NCBI GenBank assembly: GCA_900317125.1
Contig: ONFR01000012.1
Location: 1 to 62,642, forward strand
Source: an uncultured Bacteroidales bacterium
GTDB lineage: Bacteria > Bacteroidota > Bacteroidia > Bacteroidales > P3
Direction: 5' to 3'
Length of the DNA: 62,642 nt
The notes beneath the pieces are model-generated. The model was given only the letters and a program-made list of their open reading frames with translations. It had not been told where the DNA came from and ran no database searches. Made by a program: the position numbers and the translations under genes. This document shows, piece by piece, positions 54,801 through 62,391 of the stretch (the first letter of the stretch is position 1; the number at the start of each line of letters is the position of its first letter).

Positions 54801-54957
54801 CATCGGTCATGACCACCACCTGCGGAGCGGTGAGGTCGGGAAAGACATCGATGTCAGTGCGGTTGGCAGACCATAGACCGGCAACCATCAAGAGAATGGC
54901 GGCCAGTATGATGAACAGCCTATGGTCAAGACTGAATTTGATTATCTTGTTTAACAT
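51841..54957 (-). CDS. czcA: CzcA/CusA-like heavy-metal efflux RND pump
   Basis: 1038 aa, normal for the inner-membrane RND subunit. It starts MLNKIIKFSLDHRLFIILAAILL and has FDWGMDVFRARQIV in the porter domain. TM4 reads IGSLVDDAIIDVENVYKRLR, the proton-relay acidic cluster of heavy-metal RND pumps. It also has GRDFLPAFNEGSLTIAAV and TLFGIATRNGILLVAKYQAL. Twelve membrane segments are expected. The pump removes metal cations by proton exchange across both membranes, together with the adaptor and TolC-like genes upstream. The ion cannot be assigned; the His-rich partners favour Zn, Co or Ni over Cu/Ag. Confidence 0.9.
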   Translation of the reverse strand: MLNKIIKFSLDHRLFIILAAILLMVAGLWSANRTDIDVFPDLTAPQVVVMTDAHGMAAEEVERLVTFPIETAVNGATNVRRVRSTSMQGCSFVFVEFDWGMDVFRARQIVSEKMTTLAEQLPDGITPVLAPQSSVMGEILFVSLQVDSTAVDHPTTQQELRTLAEWVVKPAILGTGGVSQVTIIGGDYKQYQILAAPVRMQAYGITMADIESLGSSLSGNSTGGIIRDYGNEYALRGIGRTCDVDELGRTFVAMHNGHPVRLSDVAEVRIGNAPKQGYASCNATPAVILSISKQPNINTLRVTEKIEANLENIQKTLPPDVKMNTKIFRQADFIQSSVGNVGKALLEGALFVIIILFLFLGSFRTTLISIISIPLSLLGTVLCLYLMGYEINTMTLGGMCIAIGSLVDDAIIDVENVYKRLRQNHQLPPKQRDTAYSVVFHGSSEIRSSIIHATLIIMITFVPLFFLDGLEGRMLKPLGVAYLVALFMSLLVAMTLTPLLCKLLLSNDAYLDRRQKDSPVAAWLTKGYRRALDWTLAHKKTVVGSTSVLLVLAVVMLFTMGRDFLPAFNEGSLTIAAVAKPGISLEESNKLGMMIEQELLSIPEVTATSRRTGRGELDEHSQSTNGAEIDVNFNLDKRSKEAFLSDVRARLAAIPGIVTSVGQPLGHRIDHMVSGTQATIAIKVFGPDLSHLYMLGNQIKGAVGGIEGLVDVSVEQQTETPQLQVRANRDMLAQYGITMEQFNRFVETAFNGEKIGDVYEGQRSFDLVLKQRFVNDTLTIDDVKDALIDTYNGGKVPLGVVADVISVGGPNTVSRENVQRKLVVSANVSGRDAIGVVDDIKKAVNEKIKLPEGYRVEYGGQFESARTATRTLVLVFILALVIIYLLLYTEFRNLSLSLIVLLNLPLALIGGVLAVKLGADSLSIPAIIGFITLFGIATRNGILLVAKYQALTAQGLPLNEVIRKGSADRFNPIIMTALTTALSLVPMILAADHPGNEIQAPMAVVVLGGLITSTMLNIFVIPIVYAWYVKRSQKSLQP

Positions 54958-54991
54958 ACTATTCTTATTACTTGATGTTGTTTACACTGGA

Positions 54992-56176
54992 TTAAAGTGT
55001 GATGGAGTAAAGGTGTAGATGCAACTGCTCCAGTTCGTGGGCAACGTCCCATATCTGCATCTCAATATTGTAGTAGTAGTCGGCTTCGAGCAGGTATTGC
55101 TCTAACGAGATTTCACCAGCATCCAGAGCCTTGTCAAGCAAATCGATGCTGTTGCACCGCTGGAATGCCTCTCTCAAGTTGCCGACATTGCGGATCAGTG
55201 CCTCGTGGCGGTGGAACATGCACTGCAGACGCGAGAACCATTCTGTCCTTTGCGAAGAGAGCTCCTCGGTAGCGGCAGCTTCGGCCAGCCGTGATGCCTT
55301 TACGGCACGCTGCTGACTCCATATCGGAAGGGAGAGCCCTACCTTTACGCCACGGAAAGACTGGCCGACGACATTCTCGGAAGCATAGCCCACCGACATC
55401 TCTGGCAGCCACTGTGCACGGCTGAGCTGCCGCTGATAGCGGGCAGTCTCGACCTGGTTGTCGAGCAGACGCAAGGAGGGATTTTGCATCTCCAACTGCT
55501 CGTACCACGACTCGAAAGAGGTTTCTACCCTCACCTCTTCGTATTCACCCTGGTAGAAGGAGTAGCTCGCCCCTCCCACAAGCCGCTGCAAGTCGTGTAC
55601 TGCATGGTCGCCTTGAAGGTTTATCTCGGCTGCACGGTTCTGGACGTCGGCCAGGTTCATCTGTGCCCTGTTGTAATCGAGGATGGAGCAGTCGCCTGCA
55701 GCATAACGCCGCTGATAGAGGTCGGCAATGCGGATGGCAGCCTGACAACGGCGGGTATATATCATACCTAACGCCCTGTAATATATGATGTCGGCACAGG
55801 TAAGCTGTGCTTCGAGAAGGGTAGCGTTTCGTACCACTTGATAGTCAAGGCCGGCGGCCTGTTCCTGCAATTTGCGCAGACGGGCACGGCGCACCATTAC
55901 GGAAGGCATTTCAAAGGACTGGGAGATGCCCAAATCCCACCGAATACCGACAGAGGAAGGGTCGCCCCAATAATAGGCTGCTTCGACCTCAGGGTTGGGC
56001 AGAAGCGCTCCAACGTGCGCTGCAGTCTGCTGCGCCTCCGCCCGCTTACGGGCGGCAAGGAGCACTGGATTGTTGGCTTCCACGTCTTTCAGCACTTGAG
56101 CATAATGGGTCTGTGCGTCGAGCCGGGCGGGCAAAGCCCATGCAATCAACAGCAATATTATGATTATCTTCTTCAT
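54992..56176 (-). CDS. TolC-family outer-membrane efflux channel (CzcC-like)
   Basis: 394 aa; signal peptide ends near ARLDAQT. Long amphipathic helices (EANNPVLLAARKRAEAQQTAAHVG, EAQLTCADIIYYRALGMIYTRRCQAAIRIAD) alternate with barrel strands, giving the usual TolC/CzcC duplication. GLSLPIWSQQRAVKASRLAEAA and LLDKALDAGEISLEQYLLEADYYY are typical of the CzcC branch. It forms the outer-membrane exit duct for the pump encoded 34 bases downstream. Confidence 0.88.
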   Translation of the reverse strand: MKKIIIILLLIAWALPARLDAQTHYAQVLKDVEANNPVLLAARKRAEAQQTAAHVGALLPNPEVEAAYYWGDPSSVGIRWDLGISQSFEMPSVMVRRARLRKLQEQAAGLDYQVVRNATLLEAQLTCADIIYYRALGMIYTRRCQAAIRIADLYQRRYAAGDCSILDYNRAQMNLADVQNRAAEINLQGDHAVHDLQRLVGGASYSFYQGEYEEVRVETSFESWYEQLEMQNPSLRLLDNQVETARYQRQLSRAQWLPEMSVGYASENVVGQSFRGVKVGLSLPIWSQQRAVKASRLAEAAATEELSSQRTEWFSRLQCMFHRHEALIRNVGNLREAFQRCNSIDLLDKALDAGEISLEQYLLEADYYYNIEMQIWDVAHELEQLHLHLYSITL

Positions 56177-56269
56177 TTCTAATACATATTAAAGGTTTGG
56201 TGAATGTGCAAGAGCGTTGACATGACTTACGAATTAACGCATTAACACATTAACACATTCATGTCACAT

Positions 56270-57499
56270 TTAATGAACATGACCGGCATGAGGGTCGAGG
56301 GCTGCGGAATTCTGCGCCAGACGCACCATCGAGGCTCCACGGGAGACAACTGTTTCACCCGCAGAAAGCCCTGACGTAATCTCGGTGCGCACACCGTCGG
56401 TGGAACCCAGCGTGACGAGACGCTTCTCATACTCCTCATCGCATACTTTGACAAAGACAAAGAAGTTGCCCATTTCCTCTACAAGAGCAGTTTGCGGCAC
56501 AGTGATAACCTCCTGGCTGCCACGGGTGACAATGTAAGCCGTGACGAAACTGCCACTAAGGAGGTGGCCTGTGTTGCGGACACGGAAGACGACCGGCACC
56601 AACGGACAGTCGGCATCGGTGGCTTTGCCATACGAGATTAGCGCTCCGCCGAGTTCCTTGAGTGTATAGACATGGTTGTCGCCAGGTATTTGCACATTGA
56701 CGGTTTCGATGTTCTTCAGACATGAATAGTAGCGTGGCTGAACTTCGGCACGGAGCTGCAAATCTTTGTTTTGCGAGACCGTCACAACCGAATGTCCTGC
56801 CTCGACAAAGGCTCCGTTGCTGACATGAATCTGCTGCACATAGCCGCTGATGGGGGCACGCACCACAGCACCACGCTGGGAGAAATTACCCTTCAAGTTG
56901 TCGTAGGCAGCCTTGGCGCTTTCATACGCCGCACGGGCTTGCTCCAGGTCGGCTTGCGACACAATCTTGTCCTCGGCCAGCTGCCGCTTGCGCTCGTATG
57001 CCGTCTTGGCGGCATTGTATTGTGCCGTGACCTCCTGAAGCCGGACACTGACATTATTGTCCACCATTCCGCTGCTTTCAATCTCAAAAAGCGTCTGTCC
57101 TGCCTTGACGGCAGTGCCTTCCACCAGATTGTGATTGGTGAATTTCACAATGCCCGAAGCAGTAGCCGCCGCCTCGCGCTCATCGCCCTGCGAGGGCATA
57201 ACCTGAGCGGAAGACTTGATAACCTGCCCAAAGCAACGGGGTTCGATTTTCTCCAACGCCAAACCCACTTTCTTGGCCTGACTTTCGGAAAACTGTATCA
57301 CATTGACGCCATGATGGTCGTGATGATGATGCTCATGGTCGTGGTCATGCTCATGGTGATGGTCGTGGTCATGGTCATGCTCATGCTCGTGTTCATGACT
57401 ATGGACGTGTTCATGGTCGTGATTATGTTCGTTGTGATGGCACGATGGCACAAGGCCTATCGTTAAAGCCAGTGCCAATAAATAAACTATCTTTTTCAT
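56270..57499 (-). CDS. czcB: periplasmic adaptor of the metal efflux pump, His-rich (CzcB-like)
   Basis: 409 aa lipoprotein: MKKIVYLLALALTIGLVPSC with Cys20. Residues 21-65 are an extraordinary His/Asp/Glu tract (EHNHDHEH, DHDHDHHHEHDHDHEHHHHDHH) that should bind Zn, Ni or Co. The adaptor body follows: barrel-sandwich halves TASGIVKFTNHNLVEGTAVKAGQTLFEIESSG and RAPISGYVQQIHVSNGAFVEAGHSVVTV flank a helical hairpin (about 150-205). Beta-barrel and membrane-proximal domains end at GLSAGETVVSRGASMV. The last residues, DPHAGHVH, add more His. It joins the RND pump to the TolC partner. The tract may act as a metal buffer. Confidence 0.9.
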   Translation of the reverse strand: MKKIVYLLALALTIGLVPSCHHNEHNHDHEHVHSHEHEHEHDHDHDHHHEHDHDHEHHHHDHHGVNVIQFSESQAKKVGLALEKIEPRCFGQVIKSSAQVMPSQGDEREAAATASGIVKFTNHNLVEGTAVKAGQTLFEIESSGMVDNNVSVRLQEVTAQYNAAKTAYERKRQLAEDKIVSQADLEQARAAYESAKAAYDNLKGNFSQRGAVVRAPISGYVQQIHVSNGAFVEAGHSVVTVSQNKDLQLRAEVQPRYYSCLKNIETVNVQIPGDNHVYTLKELGGALISYGKATDADCPLVPVVFRVRNTGHLLSGSFVTAYIVTRGSQEVITVPQTALVEEMGNFFVFVKVCDEEYEKRLVTLGSTDGVRTEITSGLSAGETVVSRGASMVRLAQNSAALDPHAGHVH

Positions 57500-57627
57500 C
57501 TTATTGATTCAAATTAAATGACAATATGGGGGAAAGAGTCCCTTTTCGAAAATAAAAACAGCCATTATGCGGAGAAACACTCTCCCGCACAGCTGCATAC
57601 AATAGGCTGGACATACGTTAATCAGCC

Positions 57628-58062
57628 TTACGAAACATAAGGAGGGGCTCGCGAAGAAAGGGCACCCATAACGGGTGCTTCTACAAGCGGGACAGTAATT
57701 CGGCTCCACCACGACTGTCCTCCTGTTACAGCAAGAGTGCACATGTCGTCCACCACAGGCGGAACAGTCAGGATAAAACTATTGTGCGCTTCTGCTTGAA
57801 TATATGCCACATAGTTTGTCTCATCGTATGTGGAAATCACCAAGTGCGACAACATTTCCTCTAGCCAACAGGTGTTGAAAGGATGGTGAGAATGGCGATG
57901 GTCGCACTCGTGGTGGTTGCACTCGCAGTGACAAGCGACCTCTGTTTCAAAAACAAAACCCTTGGCTTCGCAACAGTCATGATGATGATGTGGCACAACG
58001 GCATGCAGCATGATAATTGCACATGCCAGCGAAACCATAATCTTTTGTCCCAAATGTTTCAT
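57628..58062 (-). CDS. small His/Cys-rich protein leading the metal efflux operon
   Basis: 144 aa from the ATG at 58062; an earlier in-frame ATG lies upstream of the promoter. The N-terminal segment MKHLGQKIMVSLACAIIMLHAVV is a signal peptide or anchor. Next comes PHHHHDCCEAKGFVFE, then ACHCECNHHECDHRHSHH, giving a dense cluster of His and Cys suited to metal binding. The C-terminal half (about 75-144) is ordinary and ends SSRAPPYVS. Similar short proteins occur beside cation efflux genes in Bacteroidetes; the role is unproved. It may bind or sense metal before the pump. It is the first gene of a five-gene operon. Confidence 0.7.
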   Translation of the reverse strand: MKHLGQKIMVSLACAIIMLHAVVPHHHHDCCEAKGFVFETEVACHCECNHHECDHRHSHHPFNTCWLEEMLSHLVISTYDETNYVAYIQAEAHNSFILTVPPVVDDMCTLAVTGGQSWWSRITVPLVEAPVMGALSSRAPPYVS

Positions 58063-58115
58063 ACTATGACCATTGCACCGATCCGTGTGCCATTCCGCAC
58101 ACCCCAGCGACACTG

Positions 58116-58123
58116 CAAAGATA
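58116..58123 (-). promoter_or_regulatory. -7 element of the metal efflux operon
   Basis: TATCTTTG on the minus strand, about 53 bases before the ATG at 58062. A divergent promoter lies at 58206-58236. Confidence 0.6.
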
Positions 58124-58205
58124 CTACTTTTTCCTGACAAATGCTGTTTTTCGACAATCCAAACCAATCAAACCAAGCCGTCGCAGCCCTGAAATGCAGC
58201 GGGAT

Positions 58206-58236
58206 TTTGCCAATTGAAAAAAAATGTGTATCTTTG
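58206..58236 (+). promoter_or_regulatory. promoter of the UDG-like gene
   Basis: TTTG (58206-58209), exactly 19 bases, TATCTTTG (58229-58236). The leader to the ATG at 58340 is about 97 bases. Confidence 0.75.
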
Positions 58237-58339
58237 CATCGCAATTTGAGTATGCACAAGAATCATCAAAGTGCAACCAATAGACTACACTTTGCCACGA
58301 GAAGCACTGATGTTATTTATAAAAAAAACATAATTATCA

Positions 58340-58960
58340 ATGGGACACGTGTATTTTAAACCTTGGGTTGGTAAAGATTACCAAACTGGTGGAATCTTTA
58401 ACAAAAGAATCCTTGCAGTTGGAGAAGGACATGTTTGTGGAGGAGAATGTCAAAATGAGTGTGGAATAAAGTATTCCTCTGAATGTAAAGAATTAACCAC
58501 AACAATAGTTGTTAATGATTATTTGAATGGTTGTGGCGGCAAATGGACTTCTACTTACAGGAAATTTGAACGTTCGCTTGTCAATAAAGAGACAACCCTA
58601 GAAGATTCCAAAATCATATGGCAATCAATAGCATTTTTTAATTTTCTACAAGTAGCCATTACTGAGTCTCGAAAAGCTGGTACTAATAAAGACTACAAAG
58701 AAGGTCAAACTGCATTTCTTGAAGTAATAGATGAGTTACTGCCAGAATTAATCATAGTATGGGGAGTAGGTAGATTATTTTATAACTTACCGGAAGAACG
58801 ATGGGTCGAAGGCTCTCCTTTAGTAATAGATGATTATCATGTTAAGAACGGATATTATCAACTAAAAAATGGAGAGAAGTCTCGCTGTATTGCTGTGTAT
58901 CACCCTTCTACGGGTTATTCTTGGGATTGGTGGTATAAAGTGATTTCAAGTCAGATCTAA
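58340..58960 (+). CDS. AT-rich gene, uracil-DNA-glycosylase-superfamily-like protein
   Basis: 206 aa with no signal peptide. Two segments recall UDG-superfamily active-site motifs: RILAVGEGHVCGG (about residues 23-35, like the motif A 'VGE' loop) and AVYHPSTGYSWDW (about 186-198, like the HPS motif B). FLEVIDELLPELIIVWGVGRLFYNLP (about 130-155) fits the central strand before the base-binding loop. A CQNECGIKYSSEC cluster (about 37-49) could hold a metal. Base composition is clearly more AT-rich than in the neighbours, suggesting later arrival by transfer. It is monocistronic with a good promoter. UDG membership is an inference. Confidence 0.6.
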   Translation: MGHVYFKPWVGKDYQTGGIFNKRILAVGEGHVCGGECQNECGIKYSSECKELTTTIVVNDYLNGCGGKWTSTYRKFERSLVNKETTLEDSKIIWQSIAFFNFLQVAITESRKAGTNKDYKEGQTAFLEVIDELLPELIIVWGVGRLFYNLPEERWVEGSPLVIDDYHVKNGYYQLKNGEKSRCIAVYHPSTGYSWDWWYKVISSQI

Positions 58961-59067
58961 CAAGCATCTGTTATCAAAACAGTTTCCTATTGGTATCCCG
59001 CGACGAAAGTATAAAATTGCAAAGTATCACCGCAGCAAATGACATCCCGCGCAGTATTTGCCACCGC

Positions 59068-60210
59068 CTATCGGTACGGCTCGAGGGTGTCGTACTCGCC
59101 GTACTCGCAGCCGACGTTTTCCACACGGATGCGGTCGAGGAGTTTCCCGCCGGCATATAGGCAGACTGTGCCTCGCCCGTTGCCGCCGTTCCACAATCGG
59201 TTGTGAAGTTTGAGGCCATTGGGAGCCTCGTAGTTCACCAGCAGCATATCCGACTTCTCGCACACGATGTCCGTCACCATGCGGTTGCGCCATGTGCGCT
59301 GTTCCACATGCCAGACAATCTGCGTGTCGGTCTCGTAGCATTTGAACTTGGTGCGGCATCCTGTCCAGAACTTCGAGAAATTGAACTCGAAGGCTTTCCC
59401 CTCATACCAGAAGGCGGAGAGCAGCTGCCGCGGTAAGGCGACCGGTCCAATCTTGGGTCTGCCGCCCCCAATATCAAAGACACTGTCGGTTAGCTTTCGC
59501 CCCGTCAACTCACTTGTCATGTTGCACGACGAGAGCCACACCCACGGGGAGGTGAAATCCTGTCCCCAGTTCTTGTCGGCATAGCCGTAGCAGTCTTCGG
59601 GACGGACGACATATCGCCTGCCATTGAAGACAATCTCCCCCTCGTAGGCGGTCTTCATCCCTTCAGCATGCCAGAACATCTCAAACAGCTGCCAACGGCG
59701 CATCGGACGGCTGGCACCATAGCCCACATTGAAGGCCACCTGTTTGCTGATACGGAGTTTCCACGACAGCTCGCCGCTGTCGCACATCCATTCAGGGTGT
59801 GATTTGGCCTGCTCGGACGTGATGGATATCGAGCCACAAATCTCAGTCTCGGAAACATGGCAATCGCCAGCCTTGACAGAGAAGGGCACTCCCATCTCAA
59901 CCTCCGTTTCCTTCCAGCCAAAGAAGCGGTGCAGCTGAGCCTTGTCGGCACCACACCAGGCGCCCGCCTTCACCATCAGATACGACGGCTGCATCCCGGC
60001 AGTCCTGTTCTCAGGCAGTTGTCCCAGTTGAGGTGCGGTGCCTCCTTTGGCAGGATTGCACAAGAAAAACTCGATGAAGAAAGGCCGCGCAAGACCCGTC
60101 TCGGCATCGTATGCTGTCAGGCTGTGCCACCACCAGTCGTAGCCGCAACGTGCCTGCTTGCCATACAGCTGGCACTGGTTGCGTGAAATATCGTGCTTAT
60201 TGAAACTCAT
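59068..60210 (-). CDS. tocopherol-cyclase-like / AttH-type lipocalin-fold protein
   Basis: 380 aa with no signal peptide. Landmarks are RCGYDWWWHSLTAYDAETGL, FFIEFFLCNPAKGG, SYLMVKAGAW, ISKQVAFNVGYGASRP, MFWHAEGMKTAYEGE, EDCYGYADKNWGQDFTSPWVWLSS and NSFIDG-like SVFDIGGGRPK. I associate this set with tocopherol-cyclase-like proteins of Firmicutes and Bacteroidetes, which share a double lipocalin-like fold with carotenoid hydratase and AttH. No tocopherol pathway is present here, so the substrate is probably another lipid or isoprenoid. It is the last gene of a four-gene minus-strand set, 47 bases after the GNAT gene. Confidence 0.65.
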   Translation of the reverse strand: MSFNKHDISRNQCQLYGKQARCGYDWWWHSLTAYDAETGLARPFFIEFFLCNPAKGGTAPQLGQLPENRTAGMQPSYLMVKAGAWCGADKAQLHRFFGWKETEVEMGVPFSVKAGDCHVSETEICGSISITSEQAKSHPEWMCDSGELSWKLRISKQVAFNVGYGASRPMRRWQLFEMFWHAEGMKTAYEGEIVFNGRRYVVRPEDCYGYADKNWGQDFTSPWVWLSSCNMTSELTGRKLTDSVFDIGGGRPKIGPVALPRQLLSAFWYEGKAFEFNFSKFWTGCRTKFKCYETDTQIVWHVEQRTWRNRMVTDIVCEKSDMLLVNYEAPNGLKLHNRLWNGGNGRGTVCLYAGGKLLDRIRVENVGCEYGEYDTLEPYR

Positions 60211-60257
60211 AATCCATATCCATTACAATGAAAAAACACTCTGCGATATAATTATCG

Positions 60258-60791
60258 TTAACATTGATTTACAAATCGATAGAAAAGCATCCGTTCGTAA
60301 CCGTATTTCTGCAAAGAATGATCGGGACAATAGCCCAACCGAATCAAGCTTTTAACACTGGCCTGATTGTATGGTGAGGCGGTGGCGCAAAGAAGTTCTA
60401 TGCCCCTATTCGTAGCCTCCTGTTGCAAATGTTTGCCCAAAAGCACCTGTAGATGTCTCCCTCGCCATCGAGAATGGACGATACAGATTTTGAAATTGGC
60501 AGAAATATAGGGAGTAGCATCCACCTGCACCAAGAGAGCAGAGAGATCCTCAGCATCGCCCTTTGCCGGGACATACAAAACGGCAAAACCGACCAATTCA
60601 CCCCTAACCCATGCACCGAGACACAGGTGTGGGGGTTGAAGGCACTTGTGCCACATGTCGAGCGTATTACGTCGCAAAAGGTCAGGACGTTCCAGATTGT
60701 CAAGAACCTCCTGTTCCAAAGCAAGAACCGCATCGAGTTGCGACAGTTCTAAAGGATGGAACTCGAATTGCTGTGAACCATTGTTGCTCAT
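60258..60791 (-). CDS. GNAT-family N-acetyltransferase
   Basis: 177 aa. The GNAT fold is visible as HPLELSQLDAVLALEQEVLDNL at the start, LGAWVRGELVGFAVLYVP (strands 2-4), the acetyl-CoA-binding VHSRWRGRHLQVLLGKHL segment (about 108-125) and ATASPYNQASVKSLIRLGY near the end. It acetylates a small molecule or protein amine that cannot be told. The start overlaps the preceding lipoprotein stop by one base (TAATG), so they are translationally coupled. Confidence 0.85.
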   Translation of the reverse strand: MSNNGSQQFEFHPLELSQLDAVLALEQEVLDNLERPDLLRRNTLDMWHKCLQPPHLCLGAWVRGELVGFAVLYVPAKGDAEDLSALLVQVDATPYISANFKICIVHSRWRGRHLQVLLGKHLQQEATNRGIELLCATASPYNQASVKSLIRLGYCPDHSLQKYGYERMLFYRFVNQC

Positions 60792-61402
60792 TAATTATTA
60801 TTCATATAGTTGGCCATCCACTTGTCAATGTTCACCAACCAAACTGTACAATCGTTGCGACCAGCCACATTGTCAACTACAACATCAACTGCTTTGGCTG
60901 ACACTTTACGCAAAACATTACTCCAAAGAATCAGCACCGTGTAACGGCTTTGCGGTATAGGAACAGACAGATGGCGGCAATAATTGCTTCGCGTCATGTT
61001 TCCGTGCCAGTCAGGCACCACTGTCGGAGAGGGTGGGAAAGAGTCGAAAGAACCCTTGTTGTTCCAGTCGAAACGGAGAAAGCCCGACTGCGTATAACAG
61101 TTGATGTGATAGAATACCAAGGAGTCACCATCAAAGTACAGTACCTGTACCGGTTGACCACGGTGCTGCATCATGGTAGTATCCGAGTCAAGCCGGATAA
61201 GCTCATCTTGCTGTTCGACCGTGGCAACAATCTGCCGACAGGGAATCTTTGCCTGACTTTCCGCAAGGAAAGACTGCACATCTTCTTCGCGATATTCCTT
61301 TATCTCATCAATGCCGAAAGCAGCCTTGACAATCAAAGAGCATCCTCCTGCCAAAAACATAGTTGGCAGCAGGATGCCCATGAGCAAGAGTTTTCTCATC
61401 AA
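60791..61402 (-). CDS. lipoprotein of unknown function
   Basis: 203 aa. Signal peptide MMRKLLLMGILLPTMFLAGGC with lipobox Cys21, then SLIVKAAFGIDEIKEYREED. The middle includes MMQHRGQPVQVLYFDGDSLVFYHINC and the end AKAVDVVVDNVAGRNDCTVWLVNIDKW. No domain is recognised. It lies 4 bases after the SIMPL gene and overlaps the GNAT start by one base. Confidence 0.65.
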   Translation of the reverse strand: MMRKLLLMGILLPTMFLAGGCSLIVKAAFGIDEIKEYREEDVQSFLAESQAKIPCRQIVATVEQQDELIRLDSDTTMMQHRGQPVQVLYFDGDSLVFYHINCYTQSGFLRFDWNNKGSFDSFPPSPTVVPDWHGNMTRSNYCRHLSVPIPQSRYTVLILWSNVLRKVSAKAVDVVVDNVAGRNDCTVWLVNIDKWMANYMNNN

Positions 61403-61406
61403 GGGT

Positions 61407-62114
61407 TTACTTCAGATAATACTCCACAGTAGTAACCACGCGGACTTTCTTCACCTGCGGGGTGTTTTCGTCAAGGTCTTCCACTTCGAAATAACCCTGC
61501 GAGGCAGTACGCATCTTGCCAATCTTGCTGTGGCTGTTCTTAGCGAACTCGTCGGCAGCAGCTCGGGCGTTCTCAAGGCTCTCGGCTATCATGGCAGGCT
61601 TGATGTCGTTGAGTCCGAGATACTGATAGTCAGCCCAACTGTTGGCCAGAATGTTCTGGTTCACAAGGTCAGTCTCAAGTGTCTGCTGCAACTTGCGCAC
61701 AAGGTCAAGATTTTTGGTGAAGACAGTGACCGTCTGGTCGACCTGATAGCGGAATGTTATCTGAGACACGTTATTGGCATAAGTGTAACGGTCATCATAA
61801 CTTGCATTCCCCACTTTGATTTCATCATCCTTGAAACCTGCTTCACGCAGTTTGCTGACAATAATGTTGTTGTTCCGCTGTACGGTGCTGCGCAAGTCGG
61901 CCAGCGAGTTGTCCTTCTCACTGTAGCGGATACGCCACACCACGCGGTCGGCGGGAACCTCTTTCTCGCAGAGACCACGCACCTTGACGGTGTCGTCGAA
62001 AGATTTAAGTGTCCGCACGGCGCAGACCAACATCAAACCCAACACAAAGGCTGCGAGCACAATGCTCACGCCCTGAATCATGTTCTTTTTGAACGGTATG
62101 CTACTTCCTTTCAT
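61407..62114 (-). CDS. SIMPL-domain (DUF541) protein
   Basis: 235 aa. An N-terminal membrane anchor (IVLAAFVLGLMLVCAV, about 17-32) precedes a SIMPL/DUF541 domain: VKVRGLCEKEVPADRVVWRIRYSEKDNSLADL, VSKLREAGFKDDEIKVGNASYDDRY, QTVTVFTKNLDLVRKLQQ, a LGLNDIKPAMIAESLENARAAADEF segment and the end VVTTVEYYLK. SIMPL proteins such as BP26 form periplasmic channels or lattices in some bacteria, with no defined role here. It is the first gene of a four-gene set. Confidence 0.88.
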   Translation of the reverse strand: MKGSSIPFKKNMIQGVSIVLAAFVLGLMLVCAVRTLKSFDDTVKVRGLCEKEVPADRVVWRIRYSEKDNSLADLRSTVQRNNNIIVSKLREAGFKDDEIKVGNASYDDRYTYANNVSQITFRYQVDQTVTVFTKNLDLVRKLQQTLETDLVNQNILANSWADYQYLGLNDIKPAMIAESLENARAAADEFAKNSHSKIGKMRTASQGYFEVEDLDENTPQVKKVRVVTTVEYYLK

Positions 62115-62203
62115 AGGTATTGGAATTAATTATTTATGCATTAATAACGCGGTACCTGGCTTTTTATTGCATACTTTACTCACCGGCCAGATATTATTCT
62201 CCT

Positions 62204-62236
62204 TTATCCCAAAACGGTCATTAGGATTCCGGAAAC
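62204..62236 (-). repeat. dispersed intergenic repeat, CTAAYGACCG family
   Basis: On the minus strand TTTCCGGAATCCTAATGACC followed by GTTTTGGGATAAA. Its left part joins directly to the ACTCCTACGGAGT palindrome. Confidence 0.65.
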
Positions 62237-62391
62237 TCCTACGGAGTGGTTGACAAGGGGTAATATGTTGGCTATTAAGCTAAAACTCCTACGGAGTAAC
62301 TGCCGAATCGTGCTATGCGTGGGGAATCGCTCTGCCCCGTAGGGGTTTAATAGCATATCATGATGTCATACAGACATATTCTCCGTAGGAG
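62235..62391. repeat. four spaced odd palindromes with TAC/GTA centres
   Basis: Two identical ACTCCTACGGAGT copies and two relatives built on the same TAC (or GTA) centre. The flanking DNA between them is unrelated. Confidence 0.65.

Noticed and set aside
57300..57440. Tandem-looking CATGGTCGTGGTCATG pattern that could be mistaken for a repeat array
   Set aside because: It is simply codon repetition encoding the His/Asp/Glu tract of the adaptor protein, in frame throughout.
62235..62391. Possible CRISPR array (evenly spaced repeats)
   Set aside because: The repeated unit is only 11-13 bp, varies in sequence, has just four copies and no cas genes are nearby.
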